Shown: positions 6,430 to 9,601 of the stretch, one piece after another
Position numbering within the stretch: position 1 is the stretch's first letter
Layout of the letters: every line of letters starts with the position of its first letter
Assembly (NCBI GenBank): GCA_024762845.1
Contig: JANTGQ010000038.1
Location: forward strand, 1-9,601
Source: Nitratifractor sp.
Lineage (GTDB): Bacteria > Campylobacterota > Campylobacteria > Campylobacterales > Sulfurovaceae
Direction: 5' to 3'
DNA length: 9,601 nucleotides
The notes under the pieces: model-generated
Databases searched by the model: none
What the model was told of the DNA's origin: nothing
Seen by the model: the letters and a program-made list of their open reading frames with translations, nothing else
Program-made: the position numbers and the translations under genes

Positions 6430-8274
6430 TCATGTATAATCCGGGTTTAACTTTATGGTTACACGCTTGTTCTCTATTATGTAGCTCCCTTCGAGCTGAT
6501 TGCGAACGAGGGCATCGATAAACTTTAATCCCATCCCAAACTCCTCTCTCTTTGTTGGGATTACGCCGCTGCAGTTGTCATCTACTCTAAGCTTGTAGAT
6601 ATCGCCTACTCTTTTGAAACTTATAAATATTATGCTCTGTGCGGCAGTGGGTTCGCCATGCTCATAAGCATTTGCTATAAGTTCATTTACAATCAAGCCG
6701 ATATATACAGCCTGTTTTAGCGGAATAATCGCTTCAATATCTCGAACAACTTTGATATTGAGCTGTTTAAAGTTATAGGCTTGTGCGATATCATCAATCA
6801 GTGCTTTTATATAGCTTTTCATATCGATCTTTTCAATATTTTCTGTAATAAGCAGCATCTCATAACTTTTGGCAATGGCATTAATTCTATGCTCCAAATC
6901 CTGCAGTTGCTTTTTCACTTCGCTGTTACTGCTTTTAAAAATCTGTATACGTAGCATCGAGAGGATAATCTGCAGATTATTTTTTACTCTGTGGTGCACC
7001 TCTTTAATGAGCATCTCTTTTGCTTTGAGTGCAGCGTCGAGCTTTTCTGTTTTCTCTTCGACTTTTTTCTCAATTATTTTAGCTCTGTTGCAACTCTCTT
7101 TGAGTCTTAGTGCAGTGAGCTCCTGCTTCTCTTTTTGTAAAATCATATATCTGTCTGCAAATGCTATCGAGAGAATGAGTGCCTCGAGCGCCGTTGCATA
7201 AAGTACAATGTTTGGTTTCGCCTCTATTACGCTTATAAAGCCCAAAGCATCAAGAATAGCAGCAATATAACACAGAGCTACCACACCAAAGCCTGCAATA
7301 AAGAGCCGCGCCTCTTTTACCCCACGTCTGTACGATAGTACCCCCGCACTAAAGTTAAAGAGTACATAAAACATTGCAATTACTACTACTAGGTCAGCAT
7401 TTAAACCGATTGTGGCTGCGACTGCGACAGTTGCAATAACTAAAACAAAGTATGCAAGGTAGAGCTTATATACCAGGCTTCCTTTTTGCACTTTCAAAAA
7501 ATGAATCGCATAGAGAATAGATGCCAATATTATCAAACCAATTTTGAGATTTGTTACCTGCGAATCAAAGAGTACAAACGAGTAGGGCACAAAAAGAGCC
7601 GTTATCCCAACATAGGTTATCTGGTGCCAGACAAGAAAAAAGAGGTAGAAACTATAGTAGATATAGCTCTTGTCCCCCGTAAAGAAGAAGATAAAGAAGC
7701 TATAGAGCGCAAGTGCAAGTATAAAGCCCAAAAGTGCAACATTCTCCACAATATAGTGCAGGCTCTTTGTTTCAAAATCCTTCTTCGAGGCTGCTTTTAT
7801 GGCAAAGTCGACAGGCATAGCGAGTGGCTCAATATGGAGCAGATAGCCGCTTGCTGGACTTGCTTTGTCAACTTTAAAGTGAATATAGGGGCTGCTGTGG
7901 TCTCTTTTAAAATAGTCATATTTTTTTACAAGGGTGTAGTTGGAATTGCCACTACTCTTATAAATAGTAACCCTCTCCATCAGCGGAGAGCTTAGATAGA
8001 GTATCGTATTTTGAGGTAAGTTCTTTAGTGCAGAGGGGGGAATAGCTACCCATATCTGTTTGCCACACATGCCGATATTTACTGTTGATTTTCTGTAGGG
8101 TTTGAGAGTTTGTGTAACACTTTTGGGTGTTACATTAGCATCTGTCACTAGTATTTGGCTCATAGTTAAGATATCGGCATTTGCTTCGCTCTTCATTGAC
8201 GAGCCATTAAGAGTAGAAAAAGCACCTATACAGAGCAGCAGCACAAGCTGCTTTAGTAACAGAAGCAAATACAC
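6430..8274 (-). CDS. 7TMR-DISM sensor histidine kinase (HisKA_2 type)
   Basis: This 614-residue protein is a membrane sensor kinase. A hydrophobic N-terminus (1-20) acts as signal or anchor. Residues about 35-165 form an extracytoplasmic domain of the 7TMR-DISM extracellular type. Seven hydrophobic segments follow (about 175-375), then a coiled-coil linker (about 378-420). The kinase core has the HisKA_2 H-box EVHHRVKNNLQ (425-435, phospho-His at 427 or 428), N-box NELIANAYEHGE (530-541), G1 DDNCSG (565-570) and G2 FGMGL (579-583). The DISM family is thought to sense small ligands, often carbohydrates or other solutes; the ligand here is unknown. Translation starts at GTG (8272-8274), supported by AAGGAG (8285-8280) five bases upstream; the internal Met27 would remove the signal sequence. 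It precedes the receiver gene on the same strand, so they probably form a signalling pair, although this kinase class often phosphorylates unlinked regulators. Confidence 0.9.
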   Translation of the reverse strand: MYLLLLLKQLVLLLCIGAFSTLNGSSMKSEANADILTMSQILVTDANVTPKSVTQTLKPYRKSTVNIGMCGKQIWVAIPPSALKNLPQNTILYLSSPLMERVTIYKSSGNSNYTLVKKYDYFKRDHSSPYIHFKVDKASPASGYLLHIEPLAMPVDFAIKAASKKDFETKSLHYIVENVALLGFILALALYSFFIFFFTGDKSYIYYSFYLFFLVWHQITYVGITALFVPYSFVLFDSQVTNLKIGLIILASILYAIHFLKVQKGSLVYKLYLAYFVLVIATVAVAATIGLNADLVVVIAMFYVLFNFSAGVLSYRRGVKEARLFIAGFGVVALCYIAAILDALGFISVIEAKPNIVLYATALEALILSIAFADRYMILQKEKQELTALRLKESCNRAKIIEKKVEEKTEKLDAALKAKEMLIKEVHHRVKNNLQIILSMLRIQIFKSSNSEVKKQLQDLEHRINAIAKSYEMLLITENIEKIDMKSYIKALIDDIAQAYNFKQLNIKVVRDIEAIIPLKQAVYIGLIVNELIANAYEHGEPTAAQSIIFISFKRVGDIYKLRVDDNCSGVIPTKREEFGMGLKFIDALVRNQLEGSYIIENKRVTIKLNPDYT

Positions 8275-8390
8275 AAGCTCTCCTTTCCTGTGCTTTTACA
8301 GACACTTATCCTAAAAACTACTATTTATTAAGTTATATGCTAGTATATAATAATTTTATTACACTTTTTAGCTACTAAACTGATAATGAG
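8275..8390 (-). promoter_or_regulatory. Promoter region of the sensor kinase gene
   Basis: This AT-rich spacer lies between the prepilin-like gene stop and the kinase GTG. On the minus strand TATACT (8347-8342) and TATAAC (8337-8332) are possible -10 elements, giving leaders of roughly 50-65 bases. A strong AAGGAG (8285-8280) sits five bases before the GTG and decides the start. No -35 consensus stands out. A weak hairpin, TTTAG-TAG-CTAAA, after the prepilin-like gene is not followed by a U-run, so no intrinsic terminator is called. Confidence 0.4.
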
Positions 8391-9023
8391 CTATTGGGGC
8401 AGGTTTTCGAGCCCTTCTGTACTATTTTTATCTGGAGTGGTGTTATTATTATCTGCCCCTTTTTTTGGTGGCTGCTTCTTTTTTGGTTTCTTTTTCTTTT
8501 TCGGTTTTGGCTTGGGTGGTATTTTTATACCCTGCAGCAAAAATGTATATGGCTCTTTTTTGTTTATCTGCCCAACGGCAACAAGTATTTTATCTTTTTG
8601 GCGTGTAATATCAAAGAGGTTTACACCTTTAAAGATTTTATCAACCTCTACATTTTGCTCCATTCCAACGGGGAGTTTGTAGTTATTTCCCTCTATACGA
8701 ATGAGAGTATCCTCATCTTTAAGTACCAACCAGCAGACCCTTGCAATGCCAAGCTCATACAGAGAGTTGGTAGTTGCCTCCATACAGATACGGTCACGCT
8801 CCCCTTTTCTAAGGGTAATGTTTCCGTCACTTTGGAGAATATCGTTATATAAAACCATAATTGCACGGTCATAATCTACACTCTTATCGAGATTCTCTTT
8901 TATATTATGCACTGCCCGCCGCTGAGTGTCTAAAACGCTATAGAGTCCTATTAAAACAATACTAAGCAGCACTGTAGAGATAAGTACCTCTATAAGTGTA
9001 AAAGCAGCTCTTCTTTTAGCCAT
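8391..9023 (-). CDS. Prepilin-like protein with N-terminal methylation motif and Lys/Pro-rich tail
   Basis: This 210-residue protein carries a type IV prepilin/pseudopilin N-terminus: basic leader MAKRRAA, then FTLIEVLISTVLLSIVLIG (8-26), with Glu at mature position +5. The residue before the cleavage site is Ala7 rather than the usual Gly. The middle domain (about 40-168) has a Cys pair, Cys80 and Cys97, which could form a disulfide. From about 168 comes an unusual low-complexity tail: a Pro/Lys-rich run (169-188), then an Asn/Thr/Asp-rich end (190-210). The tail is charged and probably disordered; its function is unknown. Its ATG shares one base with the stop of the secretion ATPase gene (TAATG), so the two are co-translated parts of a type II secretion or type IV pilus locus. 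It resembles a minor pseudopilin (GspI/J/K-like), but I cannot assign which. Confidence 0.82.
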   Translation of the reverse strand: MAKRRAAFTLIEVLISTVLLSIVLIGLYSVLDTQRRAVHNIKENLDKSVDYDRAIMVLYNDILQSDGNITLRKGERDRICMEATTNSLYELGIARVCWLVLKDEDTLIRIEGNNYKLPVGMEQNVEVDKIFKGVNLFDITRQKDKILVAVGQINKKEPYTFLLQGIKIPPKPKPKKKKKPKKKQPPKKGADNNNTTPDKNSTEGLENLPQ

Positions 9024-9601
9024 TACTCATCCATAATACCGACACGAAGAGCCTCTTCGTAGCTTGTGAGTCCCTTTTTCATCATTGATTTTAGTTTATC
9101 AGAGATTGTATCCATTCCTTTCTCTTTCATCGCTACTCGTATTTCGTGGTCGTTGTAGCCCTTTTTCATAAGCTCTTTGACCTCAGAGTTCATAATAAAG
9201 AGTTCTCCAACCGCTTGTCTACCGTTATATCCGGTAAAGTCACACTTTCGGCAGCCGACTGCTTTGTAGTAGACACTTCTATCGTCGAGTCCAAGCTCAT
9301 CAAGTATCGGCTTTTGTAGTATTACCGGCACTTTGCAATGTGGACAAAGCTTTCTGACCAAACGCTGCGCAAGTACACCGATAAGTGTAGAGCTAAGCAG
9401 ATAATCCTCTATCCCCATATCCATTAATCTTGTCAGAGAAGAAGTTGCATCATTTGTGTGCAGGGTCGAGAGCAGTAGGTGCCCTGTAAGTGCTGCCTGA
9501 ATTGCAATTTGTGCTGTCTCACTGTCTCGAATCTCCCCAACCATTACAACATCGGGGTCTTGCCGCAAAATAGAGCGCAAACCTGCCGCAAATGTTAAAC
9601 C
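9023..9601 (-). CDS. gspE: Type II secretion/type IV pilus assembly ATPase, C-terminal part (partial)
   Basis: The open frame runs through the window edge, so only the C-terminal 192 residues are visible. The real start lies beyond 9601: the frame continues as GLTFAAG immediately before LRSILRQDP, and the TTG at 9578-9580 is an internal Leu codon. Seen are the Asp box and Walker B, LRSILRQDPDVVMVGEIRD (8-26 of the visible part), and the His box GHLLLSTLHTNDA (40-52). The zinc-binding tetracysteine CPHC...CRKC (Cys86, 89, 117, 120) and the GYNGR turn are also present. These define the GspE/PilB secretion ATPase family, which powers pseudopilus or pilus assembly from the cytoplasmic side of the inner membrane. 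The tetracysteine occurs in both GspE and PilB, so the choice between type II secretion and type IV pilus is open. The missing part should carry the N-terminal domain and Walker A. It overlaps the prepilin-like gene by one base. Confidence 0.92.
   Translation of the reverse strand, partial: GLTFAAGLRSILRQDPDVVMVGEIRDSETAQIAIQAALTGHLLLSTLHTNDATSSLTRLMDMGIEDYLLSSTLIGVLAQRLVRKLCPHCKVPVILQKPILDELGLDDRSVYYKAVGCRKCDFTGYNGRQAVGELFIMNSEVKELMKKGYNDHEIRVAMKEKGMDTISDKLKSMMKKGLTSYEEALRVGIMDE

Noticed and set aside
7486..7995. Long plus-strand open frame inside the kinase gene
   Set aside because: It is the antisense shadow of an intact, motif-rich kinase, and its translation has no domain-like features. 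Shorter plus-strand frames inside the pump gene are rejected for the same reason.
8370..8390. Intrinsic terminator after the prepilin-like gene
   Set aside because: The TTTAG/CTAAA hairpin is only five weak pairs and no U-run follows it on the minus strand.
9578..9580. TTG as the start of the secretion ATPase
   Set aside because: The frame stays open to the window edge and the upstream residues GLTFAAG are family-typical, so this is an internal Leu codon of a partial gene.

Overview
The window is AT-rich and looks like a chromosomal segment of a Campylobacterota bacterium, probably a Sulfurimonas/Sulfurovum-type environmental member. This is inferred from base composition, protein style (Lys/Ile/Asn-rich, tightly overlapping genes) and the 7TMR-DISM/HisKA_2 sensor kinase; no marker gene confirms it. 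All eight supported genes lie on the minus strand, so transcription reads from high to low coordinates.

Layout in transcription order. At 9601-8391 is the 3' part of a type II secretion/type IV pilus assembly ATPase (GspE/PilB family, cut by the window edge), overlapping by one base a prepilin-like protein with an unusual Lys/Pro-rich tail. At 8274-6430 is a membrane-bound 7TMR-DISM sensor histidine kinase with a GTG start and a strong Shine-Dalgarno. A 156-base spacer, mostly occupied by a structured repeat, separates it from a 118-residue single-domain response-regulator-like protein (6273-5917) whose metal-binding acidic pair is missing. After 122 bases carrying a candidate promoter and an exact FNR-type dyad comes a tightly packed four-gene operon (5794-127): a secreted FixH/YtkA-like protein with a Met-rich motif, a TolC-family outer-membrane factor, a CusB-type periplasmic adaptor and a CusA-type heavy-metal RND pump. 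The pump keeps the three periplasmic methionines typical of Cu(I)/Ag(I) exporters, so the operon most likely moves copper (or silver) from periplasm to outside, with the FixH-like protein plausibly a periplasmic copper partner in place of CusF.

The most unusual structure is a roughly 100-base repeat present twice in opposite orientation: once at the left edge (1-126), abutting the stop codon of the RND gene, and once at 6271-6370, abutting and including the start codon of the response-regulator gene. The two copies bracket exactly the block receiver + efflux operon. The repeat contains a hairpin with a C(UACG)G tetraloop and two mutually exclusive stems next to the receiver gene's weak ribosome binding site. 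It may be a dispersed genomic repeat, terminal inverted repeats of a movable cassette, or a duplicated structured mRNA leader; the sequence alone does not decide.
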